Positions 36,679 through 45,300 of a stretch of DNA of 64,000 bases are shown here, one piece after another. Origin of the DNA: Sphingopyxis sp. JAI128 (GTDB taxonomy: Bacteria; Pseudomonadota; Alphaproteobacteria; Sphingomonadales; Sphingomonadaceae); assembly GCF_014207235.1 (NCBI RefSeq), contig NZ_JACHDA010000003.1:186001-250000 (forward strand). The letters are read 5' to 3'. The notes beneath the pieces are model-generated. The model was not told where the DNA came from. It worked only from the letters and a program-made list of their open reading frames with translations, and did no database searches. Every line of letters starts with the position of its first letter. Position 1 is the first letter of the stretch. The position numbers and the translations under genes are program-made.

Positions 36679-37601
36679 CCGGCAAAAGCTGGAGCGAAAG
36701 GCTGCTCGGCGGATTTCGCCGCACCTCCGAACGGCTCGGCGAGAATCTGGCCGGGCTGACCGGCAAGGCGCGGCTCGACGAGGATGATCTCGACCGGATC
36801 GAGGAGGCGCTGATCACCGCCGACCTCGGCCCCGCAATGGCCGCGCGCATCCGCGATCGCCTGTCCGAGCGGCGCGACATCGCCGCGAACGGCACCGAGG
36901 AACTGCGCCGGGTCGTCGCCGACGAAATCGCCGCAGTGCTGCGCCCCGTCGCCGAGCCGCTCGACATCGACGCCTTTCCGCGCCCGCAGGTCATCCTCGT
37001 GATCGGGGTCAACGGATCGGGCAAGACAACGACGATCGCCAAGCTCGCGCATCTGTTTCAGGAACAGGATTATGGCGTGATGCTGGTCGCGGGCGACACC
37101 TTCCGCGCCGCAGCGATCGGCCAGCTCAAGGTCTGGGCAGAACGGCTGGGCGTACCGGTCATGGCGGGGGCCGAGGGCGGCGACAGCGCGGGCATTGTGT
37201 TCGATGCGGTGAAACAGGCGACCGCGACCGGCATCGATGTGCTGATCGTCGACACTGCCGGCCGGCTACAGAACAAGCGCGAGCTGATGGACGAGCTGGC
37301 GAAAATCAAGCGCGTGCTCGGCCGGCTCAACCCTGCCGCCCCGCACGACGTCGTGCTCGTCCTCGACGCGACGACGGGTCAGAATGCGCTGTCGCAGATC
37401 GACGTGTTCCGCGAGGTCGCGGGCGTCACCGGGCTGGTCATGACCAAACTCGACGGCACCGCGCGCGGCGGCGTGCTCGTGTCTGCGGCCGAACGCCACG
37501 GGCTCCCCATCCACGCGATCGGCATCGGCGAAACCATCGACGATCTTCGTCCGTTCGATGCCGACGAGATTGCGGGTATCATTGCAGGAAATATCAGATG
37601 A
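36675..37601 (+). CDS. ftsY: Signal recognition particle receptor FtsY
   Basis: FtsY, here 308 residues, is the membrane-associated SRP receptor GTPase. The NG domains are complete: GVNGSGKTTTIAKLA (G1), DTFRAAAIGQLK, DTAGRLQNKRELMDEL, TKLDGTARGG and GIGETIDDLRPFDADE. The long acidic A domain of enterobacterial FtsY is absent, as is common in alphaproteobacteria. It starts 4 bp inside the preceding gene and overlaps the following one by 4 bp, so all are probably one transcript. Confidence 0.95.
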   Translation: MTGKSWSERLLGGFRRTSERLGENLAGLTGKARLDEDDLDRIEEALITADLGPAMAARIRDRLSERRDIAANGTEELRRVVADEIAAVLRPVAEPLDIDAFPRPQVILVIGVNGSGKTTTIAKLAHLFQEQDYGVMLVAGDTFRAAAIGQLKVWAERLGVPVMAGAEGGDSAGIVFDAVKQATATGIDVLIVDTAGRLQNKRELMDELAKIKRVLGRLNPAAPHDVVLVLDATTGQNALSQIDVFREVAGVTGLVMTKLDGTARGGVLVSAAERHGLPIHAIGIGETIDDLRPFDADEIAGIIAGNIR

Positions 37602-38269
37602 GCGACGTGCTTCCCTCGGGCCCCGAAGCGGTTCCCGCGCCGCCACCGGCGAAGCATGGCTGGCTCAACTTCGCGATCGACTTCGGGCCGCTGCTCATAT
37701 TCTTCCTCGCCTATAAATTCTCCTCCGGGGGCGAAGGCGCCTTCGCAGCGACCACCGCGGCGATAAAGGGCACGGTCGCCTTCATGGTCGCGATCGTCAT
37801 TGCGATGACGGTATCGAAATGGAAGCTCGGCAAGATTTCGCCGATGCTGTGGATGTCGAGCATTCTCGTTCTCGGCTTCGGTGCGCTGACCATCTGGTTC
37901 CATGACGAACGCTTCATCGTGATGAAGCCGACGATCATCTATGCCGCCTTTGCCGCGCTGCTGCTCGGCGGTTACTGGTTCAAGAAGCCAATGCTCAAAT
38001 ATCTTCTGCAATCGGCGCTCGAGGGGCTGACCGAGCGCGGCTGGCTGCTCCTGTCGCGCAACTGGGGGATTTTCTTCGCCGCGCTCGGTATCGCCAACCA
38101 CGTGATGTACGAGCTGATACAGGCGAAGCAGATGAGCTTCGACCTGTGGCTCACGATCAAGGTCTGGGGCGTCACCGCCCTCTCCTTCCTTTTCACGTTG
38201 AGCCAGGTTCCCGTGATGCTGAAGAACGGTCTTGCCGTGCCCGAGGACGCAGCCGCCGACGAAAAGTGA
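37598..38269 (+). CDS. IspZ/YciB-like inner-membrane septation-type protein
   Basis: A 223-residue protein with five or six membrane helices of the YciB/IspZ (septation protein A) family. Family motifs are FAIDFGPLLIFFLAYK, FMVAIVIAMTVSKWK, KPTIIYAAFAALLL and the NWGIFFAALGIANHV region. The family contributes to envelope integrity and division in enterobacteria, though its exact role is debated. It is coupled with ftsY (4-bp overlap), a frequent arrangement in sphingomonads. Confidence 0.87.
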   Translation: MSDVLPSGPEAVPAPPPAKHGWLNFAIDFGPLLIFFLAYKFSSGGEGAFAATTAAIKGTVAFMVAIVIAMTVSKWKLGKISPMLWMSSILVLGFGALTIWFHDERFIVMKPTIIYAAFAALLLGGYWFKKPMLKYLLQSALEGLTERGWLLLSRNWGIFFAALGIANHVMYELIQAKQMSFDLWLTIKVWGVTALSFLFTLSQVPVMLKNGLAVPEDAAADEK

Positions 38270-38350
38270 TGCATTTCCCACTTGGACTGGCATAGCTGCA
38301 TCACCGGCTCCGGGTCGCACGCGGCGCCGCGATAAACAGGGGGAATTGCC

Positions 38351-38923
38351 ATGGACAAATTTTTCGGAAATCTGCATGCGATACTTGGCACCGGCCTGGT
38401 GCTGGCGATCGTCCTGATGCTGTGCCTGAACGGCCAGAACTTCGAGGACGGCATCGCCGCAGGCAATGCGATCATGCGCTGGCTGCATACCTTCTTCGGC
38501 GTGCTCTGGATCGGCCTGCTTTACTATTTCAACTTCGTCCAGATGCCGACGATGCCGAAAATCCCGGCTGAACTGAAACCGGCGGTGTCGAAACATATCG
38601 CGCCCGCCGCACTGTTCTGGTTTCGCTGGGCGGCGCTGCTGACCGTGCTGCTCGGTCTCGCCATCGCCGGCCACGCCCGATATCTGGCGCCCGCGCTCGG
38701 GCTTCAGGACCCGTACAAGCTGATCGGCGTCGGCATGTGGCTGGGCTTAATCATGGCGTTCAACGTGTGGTTCCTGATCTGGCCGAACCAGAAGAAGGCG
38801 CTGGGCATCGTCGAGGCTGACGATGCGACGAAGGCGAAAGCCGCGCGGACCGCGATGATCTTTTCGCGGACCAACACCCTGCTGTCGATCCCGATGCTCT
38901 ATGCAATGGTGAACTTCAGCTAA
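38351..38923 (+). CDS. PuuD-like membrane protein (urate oxidase N-terminal domain family)
   Basis: A 190-residue membrane protein with about five helices that resembles the N-terminal membrane domain of the urate hydroxylase PuuD. Motifs: RWLHTFFGVLWIGLLYYFNF, FWFRWAALLTVLLG and NVWFLIWPNQKKALG, with conserved His and Trp in membrane segments that could bind heme. The C-terminal cytochrome c domain of full-length PuuD is absent, and no purine-degradation genes are nearby. A urate-oxidising role should therefore not be assumed. A terminator follows. Confidence 0.75.
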   Translation: MDKFFGNLHAILGTGLVLAIVLMLCLNGQNFEDGIAAGNAIMRWLHTFFGVLWIGLLYYFNFVQMPTMPKIPAELKPAVSKHIAPAALFWFRWAALLTVLLGLAIAGHARYLAPALGLQDPYKLIGVGMWLGLIMAFNVWFLIWPNQKKALGIVEADDATKAKAARTAMIFSRTNTLLSIPMLYAMVNFS

Positions 38924-38939
38924 GTCGGCCAGCAAGATT

Positions 38940-38979
38940 AAAAAGGGGGCGCTCCGGAAAAGCGGGGCGCCCCCTTTTT
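38940..38979 (+). terminator. Terminator after the PuuD-like gene
   Basis: AAAAGGGGGCGC and GCGCCCCCTTTT form a 12-bp stem, followed by T and a G. The A-rich left arm suggests it may work on both strands, but the convergent gene is 90 bp further on past another repeat. Confidence 0.85.
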
Positions 38980-38982
38980 GTT

Positions 38983-39064
38983 CCCGTTCGTGTCGAGCGA
39001 AGTCGAGACACCCCTCGCCATAGCGCCAAGCGAGGGCATCTCGACTTCGCTCAATGCGAACGGG
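38983..39064. repeat. Palindromic repeat with TCGACTTCGCTC arms
   Basis: CCCGTTCG at the left end pairs with CGAACGGG at the right end; internally TCGAGCGAAGTCGAGA pairs with TCTCGACTTCGCTC, and CCCTCG with CGAGGG. It lies between convergent genes and is a third family of dispersed sphingomonad hairpin element. Confidence 0.8.
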
Positions 39065-39070
39065 TTAGGT

Positions 39071-39628
39071 TTAGCCTTGCTCGATCGCCGCCTTGTGCAT
39101 GCGGCCGTTCAGCACATAATGCGCGACGCCCATCTGCATCCCCGCGGCCTGGGCATCGTCGATCTCGCGAACTCGCCGCGCGGGCGCGCCCGCCCAGAGC
39201 TCGCGGTCCGGAATTTCCTTATTCTCGGTCAGCAGCGCGCCCGCGGCGAGCATCGCGTCGCTACCGATGCGGCAGCCGTTCATCACCGTTGCCTTAAGCC
39301 CGACGAAGGCCCGGTCGGCCAACGTGCAGCCGTGGACCATCGCCATATGGCCTATCAGCACATCCTCTCCAATGATCGTCGGAAAGCCCTCGGGCCGATG
39401 CGGCATCGGGCCGTCGCAGTGGACGATACTGCCGTCCTGGATGTTCGACCGCGCACCGACGACGATTTGGCTGACATCGGCACGCAACACGCAATTATAC
39501 CAGATGCTGACGTCGGGCCCCACGCGCACGTCACCGATGATCCGGCAGCCGGGCGCGATGAAGGCGCTGGGGTCGATCTGCGGCGTCTTGCCATTGACGC
39601 TGATGATGCTGACGTCGGTATAGGTCAT
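39071..39628 (-). CDS. Gamma-carbonic anhydrase family protein
   Basis: A 185-residue left-handed beta-helix protein with hexapeptide repeats (IDPSAFIAPGCRIIG onwards). The three His zinc ligands of the gamma class are placed as expected: VHCDG, and IGHMAMVHGC with two. Members such as PaaY and YrdA are trimeric, and carbonic anhydrase activity is confirmed only in some. Its start overlaps the end of the upstream membrane protein by 4 bp. Confidence 0.9.
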   Translation of the reverse strand: MTYTDVSIISVNGKTPQIDPSAFIAPGCRIIGDVRVGPDVSIWYNCVLRADVSQIVVGARSNIQDGSIVHCDGPMPHRPEGFPTIIGEDVLIGHMAMVHGCTLADRAFVGLKATVMNGCRIGSDAMLAAGALLTENKEIPDRELWAGAPARRVREIDDAQAAGMQMGVAHYVLNGRMHKAAIEQG

Positions 39629-41886
39629 TCGTCACGTTTCCCGATGATATGGTCCCACAGCAGGACCGGCAGCGTCGAAGCATAATTGTCGGTCCAGCGC
39701 TCGAAATTCCGCCGCGATTCGAGCGGCACCCACGCGCCGTCCTCCGACGCCTCGGTGCGCGGACGGATGCCGCCGGTCAATTGTTGCATCCGTTGCGGCG
39801 TCGCGGTCAGCGCGACCCAGTTCGATCCCGCCAGGTCGCCGAATTCATCGTCGGCCGGGCCGGGGTCCATACGGATTGCCGCCGTCCAGCCACGCGCCCG
39901 CGCTTCTTCGGCCAGCACCGGTTCCAGCCCGAAAAAACGGTTCGAAATATGAATGAGGAGGATGCCGTCGGGTTTCATCGCGCGCCGATAGATGCCGATC
40001 GCTTCCTTGGTGAGCAGGTGAAGCGGGATCGCGTCGGACGAAAAGGCGTCGATAACTATGATATCGAACCGTCCCGCCGGCTGCTTCGCGATCTGAAGCC
40101 GCGCGTCGCCGAGGACGATCGGGGTGTTCCCCGCGCAGTCGGACAGGAAGGTGAATTTCGAGGGGTCGCGCGCGATTTCGACCATCGCGGGATCGATCTC
40201 GAAAATCGTCCATTGCTGTCCCGGTTTCCGGTAGCAGGCGAGCGTCCCCGCCCCCAGCCCGACGATCCCGATCGATGCGTTTGGCCCGGCCAGCGCTTCG
40301 GCCTTGTCGAGGGTCAGGCCCACGCCCGATTCATGGCCATAATAGGTGGTGGGGTCGCGCCGGTGTTCGGCATCGGTGCGCTGCAACCCGTGCAGCGTCG
40401 TCCCATGCGCCAGCCGGCGCTGGTTCGACGCCGGATAGTCGGTGACCGTGTAGACGCCGAAATAGCTGCGCACGCGCGATCCCGTGAAGCTTTCCTGGAT
40501 CGTGTCCCAGCCGCCGACACCGATCATCAGCAGCGCCAGCACCGGCACGAACGCCCAGCGCCAGCCGATGACGAGGATACCGATCGCGAAGATCGTCAGC
40601 CCCCACGCCGCGGTCGCGCCGTCGATCCGTCCCGTCCAGTTGCCCATCATGCTGCGCGCCGCAAACATCGCGACGGCGATCAGGAGCAGGAGGACCAGGC
40701 GGACCGTCCGCTGTTCGAGCTTCAGCCATTTATCCCACGGGAACAGCGCGGGCAGCGGCAGCAACGCCGCTGCGGCAAGGATCAGGATCGGATGTTCGTA
40801 CACCCAGTCGAACAGCAGCGGTGCGACCAGCGCCGCAAACAGCCCGCCGAGCACGCCGCCCGCCGACATGATGAGATAGAAGAGCGTCAGATGCTGCGCC
40901 GCGGGGCGAAGATGATAGAGATAGCCGTGCAGCGCGGTCGCGATCACGAACAGCATCGCAAGGCTGGCGAGGGCGATCGTCATCGACCCGCCGCCCGAAC
41001 TCAGTAGCCCCAGCCCGCCAACCGCGAGCAAGACCACCGGTGCGATCAGGGTGATGATCTGCGTCGGCCGCTCCATCGTCGAGAAGGCGATCACGAAGCT
41101 CAAAAGATAGAGGCCCAGCGGCAGCACCCAGAGCAGCGGCATCGCGACGATGTCCGTGGTGAGGTGTGTCGTCGTCGACAGCATCAGCCCCGAGGGGACC
41201 GCGGCGATCAGCAGCCAATGGACCTGGCGCCGCCAGGTCGGGCGCGGTGCATCCCCGGCATCGGCGCCATGGTTCGCGGTTTCGGCGGGGCCGTGCCAGC
41301 GCGCCGCCGCGCTGGCCGCGACGAGCAGCACGAGCAGCGCATAGCCGGCCGTCCAGCCCCAGCTTTGCGCCGCGAGCGGCAAGGTCGGCTCGACGAAGGC
41401 CGGGTAGCTGATCAACCCCGCGAAGCTGCCGAGATTCGACGCGGCATAAAGATAATAGGGATCGCCAGCGCGGCTGTCGGCGGCGAACCAGCGCTGCATC
41501 AGCGGCGCCTGCGCCGACACGGCGAAGAAGACGGGACCGATCGATGCGAGCAGCAGCAGCGGCACCCACAGCGCCTCTTGCCCCGCCGCGGGCGGCGCGA
41601 GCTGCGCGATGCCGATCGGAAGCCACAGCGCCGCGACGAGGAACAGCGCGAGGTGGATGATCGCCTGTTTTCGCACCGCGAAGCGGCCGAGCCAGTGCGC
41701 ATAGGCATAGCCGCCGAGCAGCAGCGCCTGATAGACGAGCATCGCGCTGTTCCACACGGCCGGCGCCCCACCCAACCGCGGCAACACCATCCGCGCTACC
41801 ATCGGCTGCACCTGAAAGAGCAGGAAGCTGCCGACCAATATGGTCAGCACGAAAAGCCAGCGACGCGGCGATGCGGTTGCGGTCAT
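39625..41886 (-). CDS. Fused membrane transporter-like / spermidine-synthase-like protein
   Basis: A 753-residue protein with about a dozen N-terminal membrane helices (residues 10-480) and a C-terminal Rossmann methyltransferase-like domain (about 520-720) resembling spermidine synthase: GIVGLGAGTLACY, FEIDPAMVEIA and DIIVIDAFSSDAIPLHLLT. The aminopropyltransferase active-site Asp pattern is roughly present, but the substrate is unknown. The family is annotated as fused MFS/spermidine synthase. The start at 41886 overlaps the stop of the GNAT gene (ATGA); a longer frame to 41985 lies inside that gene. Confidence 0.85.
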   Translation of the reverse strand: MTATASPRRWLFVLTILVGSFLLFQVQPMVARMVLPRLGGAPAVWNSAMLVYQALLLGGYAYAHWLGRFAVRKQAIIHLALFLVAALWLPIGIAQLAPPAAGQEALWVPLLLLASIGPVFFAVSAQAPLMQRWFAADSRAGDPYYLYAASNLGSFAGLISYPAFVEPTLPLAAQSWGWTAGYALLVLLVAASAAARWHGPAETANHGADAGDAPRPTWRRQVHWLLIAAVPSGLMLSTTTHLTTDIVAMPLLWVLPLGLYLLSFVIAFSTMERPTQIITLIAPVVLLAVGGLGLLSSGGGSMTIALASLAMLFVIATALHGYLYHLRPAAQHLTLFYLIMSAGGVLGGLFAALVAPLLFDWVYEHPILILAAAALLPLPALFPWDKWLKLEQRTVRLVLLLLIAVAMFAARSMMGNWTGRIDGATAAWGLTIFAIGILVIGWRWAFVPVLALLMIGVGGWDTIQESFTGSRVRSYFGVYTVTDYPASNQRRLAHGTTLHGLQRTDAEHRRDPTTYYGHESGVGLTLDKAEALAGPNASIGIVGLGAGTLACYRKPGQQWTIFEIDPAMVEIARDPSKFTFLSDCAGNTPIVLGDARLQIAKQPAGRFDIIVIDAFSSDAIPLHLLTKEAIGIYRRAMKPDGILLIHISNRFFGLEPVLAEEARARGWTAAIRMDPGPADDEFGDLAGSNWVALTATPQRMQQLTGGIRPRTEASEDGAWVPLESRRNFERWTDNYASTLPVLLWDHIIGKRDE

Positions 41887-42425
41887 GCGGTTTCCCATGC
41901 CAAACGTGAGAGGGAATAGGTGACGTGAGGGCGAAGCGGATCGCCCCCGGCAAGTTTCGGGTGATCGAAGTCGAGGTCGGGGCAATATTGCATGCCGAGC
42001 CGTTCCATCACCGCGCGGCTGCGGACATTGCCCCGCCAGGTGATCGCACGGATTTCATCGTCGGGCAGATTTGCAAAGCTCCACGCTACCGCGCCGCGCG
42101 CGGCCTCGCTTGCAAAACCGGCGCCCCAACAGTCGCGCGCGAGCCGCCAGCCGATCTCGGCCTTGTCCGCCACCGGCGCCATGTCGCCGCGAATGACGCC
42201 GCACCAACCGATCAGGCGCGCATCTTCGCGGCGTTCCAGCGCCCAGAACGTATGTCCATGTTCGGCTTCGCGCGCCTTGACCCGTTCGATCAGCGCCTCC
42301 GTCGCCGCCATATCGAGCGGAGGCCCAAGGGTCGCCATGACCTCCGGGTTGCTGCAGATCGCCTGAAAAGGCGCAATATCCTCGTCGCGCCACGATCGCA
42401 TCGCCAACCGTTCGGTCAGGATCAT
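41883..42425 (-). CDS. GNAT N-acetyltransferase (RimJ-like)
   Basis: A 180-residue acetyltransferase of the RimJ/RimL-like GNAT group that begins TERLAMRSWRDEDIAPF. Acetyl-CoA binding is suggested by RDCWGAGFASEAARG, and the C-terminal part has NVRSRAVMERLGM. The target (protein N-terminus or small amine) is unknown. The ATG overlaps the stop of hemB by 4 bp, and the stop overlaps the next gene. Confidence 0.87.
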   Translation of the reverse strand: MILTERLAMRSWRDEDIAPFQAICSNPEVMATLGPPLDMAATEALIERVKAREAEHGHTFWALERREDARLIGWCGVIRGDMAPVADKAEIGWRLARDCWGAGFASEAARGAVAWSFANLPDDEIRAITWRGNVRSRAVMERLGMQYCPDLDFDHPKLAGGDPLRPHVTYSLSRLAWETA

Positions 42426-43420
42426 GCGCCGAGCAGCCGCGCAGCGTGCAGCGCATGATAGCTGAGCACGCCCGCCGCACCCGCGCGGCGGAAGGCGAGC
42501 AGGGTTTCCAGGACGAGCGCGTCGCGGTCGCCCGCGCCGGCGGCCGCGGCAGCCTCGATCATCGCATATTCGCCCGACACCTGATAGGCATAGACCGGCA
42601 CGGCGAAATTCGCCTTCACTGCGGCGACGATGTCGAGATAGGGCAGCCCCGGCTTCACCATCACGCTGTCGGCGCCCTCGGCCAGATCCTGCGCGACTTC
42701 GCGCAGCGCTTCCTCGCTGTTCGCGGGGTCCATCTGATAGGTTTTCTTGTCGCCTTTCAGCAGCCCGCGCGAGCCCACCGCGTCGCGAAACGGACCGTAG
42801 AAGGCCGACGCATATTTGGCGGCATAGCTCATGATCTGGATATGGCCGAAACCTTCGGCCTCCAGCGCCTGCCGGATTGCGCCGATGCGGCCGTCCATCA
42901 TATCGCTCGGCGCGATGATATCGGCGCCGGCGCGCGCCTGATTGAGCGCCTGCCCGACAAGCACCTCGACCGTCGGGTCGTTGAGCACATAGCCGCCCGC
43001 GTCGATCAGCCCGTCCTGCCCATGGCTGGTATAGGGGTCGAGCGCGACGTCGGTGAGCACGCCGATATCGTCGCCGAGCGCATCCTTGATCGCCGCGACT
43101 GCGCGGCACATGAGGTTGTCGGGATTGAGCGCTTCGCCGCCGTCCATGCTGCGCCGGTCGGGCTGCGTATAGGGAAAGAGCGCGAGGCACGGGATGCCCG
43201 CGGCAACCGCGTCTTTCGCGCGCTCGACGATCCGGTCGACCGACCAGCGCGATACGCCGGGCAGGCTCGCGACCGGTTCCTCGGCACCAGACCCGTCGCA
43301 CACAAACAGCGGCCAGATGAGGTTCGCGGGCGAAAGATGCGTTTCGCGCACCATCGCGCGGCTCCAGCCGGTGCGGCGGGTGCGGCGCAGGCGCAGGTCG
43401 GGAAAGGCGGCTTGGGTCAT
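42422..43420 (-). CDS. hemB: Delta-aminolevulinic acid dehydratase (porphobilinogen synthase)
   Basis: HemB joins two 5-aminolevulinate molecules into porphobilinogen in heme synthesis. The 332-residue protein has the two active-site lysines in YAAKYASAFYGPFR and VMVKPGLPYLD. The metal region reads TDVALDPYTSHGQDG, lacking the three zinc-binding Cys, so it should be the Mg-dependent type. The start at 43420 gives MTQAAFPDLRLRRTRR. It leads a four-gene overlapping unit (hemB, GNAT, fused membrane protein, gamma-carbonic anhydrase). Confidence 0.95.
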   Translation of the reverse strand: MTQAAFPDLRLRRTRRTGWSRAMVRETHLSPANLIWPLFVCDGSGAEEPVASLPGVSRWSVDRIVERAKDAVAAGIPCLALFPYTQPDRRSMDGGEALNPDNLMCRAVAAIKDALGDDIGVLTDVALDPYTSHGQDGLIDAGGYVLNDPTVEVLVGQALNQARAGADIIAPSDMMDGRIGAIRQALEAEGFGHIQIMSYAAKYASAFYGPFRDAVGSRGLLKGDKKTYQMDPANSEEALREVAQDLAEGADSVMVKPGLPYLDIVAAVKANFAVPVYAYQVSGEYAMIEAAAAAGAGDRDALVLETLLAFRRAGAAGVLSYHALHAARLLGA

Positions 43421-43481
43421 GCGGCGTGCATAGCCGCGCTTCGCCGCCGGGCAAATGGATATTGCCGCACCTTGAGCGCGA

Positions 43482-45056
43482 TCAGATCCCGCCCTCGGCG
43501 CGTTTCGAGGCGACGTCGGCGAGGCTGCCGAGTTGCGGCCCCTCGACCTGTTTCGGCGCGATCGGGGTCAGCGCGGCGCCCGGCGCGACCGATGTCAGCG
43601 CGCGGATACGGGCGCGGAAATCGGCGAGCGCCTTGCCCTCGAGCAGCGCGCGCGTAACGAAGGTCACCGATGCCGGATTGACTGCGCGGCCGTTGCGATA
43701 CAGTTCGTAATGAAGGTGCGGGCCGGTCGAGAGGCCGGTCGAGCCGATATAGCCGATTACCTGGCCGCGATTGACGCGCTGTCCTGGGCGCACCGCGATG
43801 CGGCTCATATGGCCATATCCCGTGCCAAGCCCGCCGCCATGATTGAGCTTCACATAATTGCCGAAACCGCCATGGCGGCCGGCGATCGTCACCACGCCGT
43901 CGGTGACCGCATAAATTGGCGCGCCATAGCCGCCTCCGAAATCGATGCCGCTGTGCATGCGCTTATATCCGAGGATCGGATGGCGCCGCATCCCGAAGGT
44001 CGAGGTCACGCGGCCGTTCGTAGGGCGTACCATGCCGCCGCGCTGTTCGCCGACCCCCGACGCCTCAAACCATTGGGTCCGGCCGTCGACGGTCCATTCG
44101 AGCATCGAGAGTTTCGGTTTTCCGTTTCGGATCAGACCCGCATAGAGCAGCTTGCCGGTTTCGCTTTCGCCCGTTTCGGCGCGGCGGTAATCGACGATGA
44201 TGTCGAATTCGTCGCTCGCGCGGATGTCGCTGCCAACCGAGATCTGCTTGCCGACGACGCGCAGGTACGACTGGATCGCTTGCGCGGGCGCGCCCGCGGC
44301 GCGTGCCGAGCGGTACAGGCTGTCGCCGACCCGGCCGCGGATACGCAGCGGCGTCGTATCAACGGCGATCGGGATACGCCGCATCACCAATTGCCCGCCC
44401 TGCCGTTCCATCTCGATCCGAAGGTCGAAACGCGCCCGCATCGCCAGCGCCTCGACCGGGCGGGGCATCGTGCGCGCGGCGCGGCGGCCGAGGATCAGGT
44501 CGATGCGCGTGCCCGGCGCAATATCGGCGAGCGGGACCGCGCCCGAGACCTGATTCGCCAATGCTTGCGCTTCGCTGCTGCCGACACCCGACCGTTCGAG
44601 CAGGCGCGCGAAACTGTCGCCGCGGCCCAGCGTGGCGGTCAATTCGATTTGCGGCCGTTCGGGCGTCTGGGTCAGGGGACGGACCGCGTCGGTCGCCGCC
44701 ATATGGCGTCCGGTGTCGCCGCCGAACGCCAGCGGCACGATCATCTGTGCACGCGCTTCGTTGAAATCGGCGGCGTCGAGCGCCGGCGTCCCCCCGACCG
44801 CGAAGGGCTTGATTCCCGGGAAGGTGGCGATCGCCGTCCCGCAAAGCAGGGTTAATGTGGCCAGGCCGCGCCACCATTCACCCGAACCGATATTGTCGCC
44901 AAGGTCGGGAACAAGGTCGAGCCCGGCCAGCCGGTCGCGCCAGCCGAGCCGCGGTTCGGCGTCCGAATCGGCGCGCCGCAGCGGGATCGCTTGCGACATG
45001 GCAAGCGCGGCCGCATTGCCGGACATCCCCGCGATGGGTTCATGACGCTGAAACAA
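43482..45056 (-). CDS. M23 peptidoglycan endopeptidase-like protein
   Basis: A large M23/LytM-type protein with an N-terminal membrane helix, a central OapA/LysM-like region (about 130-320) and a C-terminal peptidase domain. The zinc and catalytic motifs HSGIDFGGGYG, GYGHM and GPHLHYELYRNG are intact, so it probably cuts peptidoglycan cross-bridges. Start choice is uncertain: TTG at 45056 (LFQRHEP..., after a GGGGG site) is preferred and gives 524 residues; 45026 and 44999 are ATG alternatives. A perfect CtrA-type site lies about 83 bp upstream. Confidence 0.8.
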   Translation of the reverse strand: MFQRHEPIAGMSGNAAALAMSQAIPLRRADSDAEPRLGWRDRLAGLDLVPDLGDNIGSGEWWRGLATLTLLCGTAIATFPGIKPFAVGGTPALDAADFNEARAQMIVPLAFGGDTGRHMAATDAVRPLTQTPERPQIELTATLGRGDSFARLLERSGVGSSEAQALANQVSGAVPLADIAPGTRIDLILGRRAARTMPRPVEALAMRARFDLRIEMERQGGQLVMRRIPIAVDTTPLRIRGRVGDSLYRSARAAGAPAQAIQSYLRVVGKQISVGSDIRASDEFDIIVDYRRAETGESETGKLLYAGLIRNGKPKLSMLEWTVDGRTQWFEASGVGEQRGGMVRPTNGRVTSTFGMRRHPILGYKRMHSGIDFGGGYGAPIYAVTDGVVTIAGRHGGFGNYVKLNHGGGLGTGYGHMSRIAVRPGQRVNRGQVIGYIGSTGLSTGPHLHYELYRNGRAVNPASVTFVTRALLEGKALADFRARIRALTSVAPGAALTPIAPKQVEGPQLGSLADVASKRAEGGI

Positions 45057-45138
45057 GTTGCAACCCCCGCCCGGCAAGCCTCCCGTAACCCCGGCCGCCG
45101 AATGATGTTTTCACGCGTTTGTCTGTAAAGAAAGGTCG

Positions 45139-45153
45139 TTAAAGTCAATTTAA
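45139..45153. promoter_or_regulatory. CtrA-type box TTAA-N7-TTAA between the M23 peptidase and helicase genes
   Basis: TTAA (45139-45142), AGTCAAT, TTAA (45150-45153): an exact match to the CtrA site of alphaproteobacteria. It sits between divergent genes, closer to the peptidase start. Confidence 0.65.
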
Positions 45154-45300
45154 TGGCGGGTTTGTCGAAAGGCGTTGCGGCGAATCGTGTCGGGGTTGGG
45201 ATATTATGCAAGCGCCAGCGAAAAAGCCGCCTCGCCCCTCTCGTTCGACGATCGGCTGTTGCGCCGCGGCTGCGCTCATGCCAGCTTGGCGGGCAAGATA

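Noticed and set aside
41883..43454. A 523-residue frame fusing the GNAT with sequence antisense or out of frame to hemB
   Set aside because: The part before the GNAT is a shifted reading of hemB. The GNAT starts at the ATG at 42425, overlapping the hemB stop by 4 bp.
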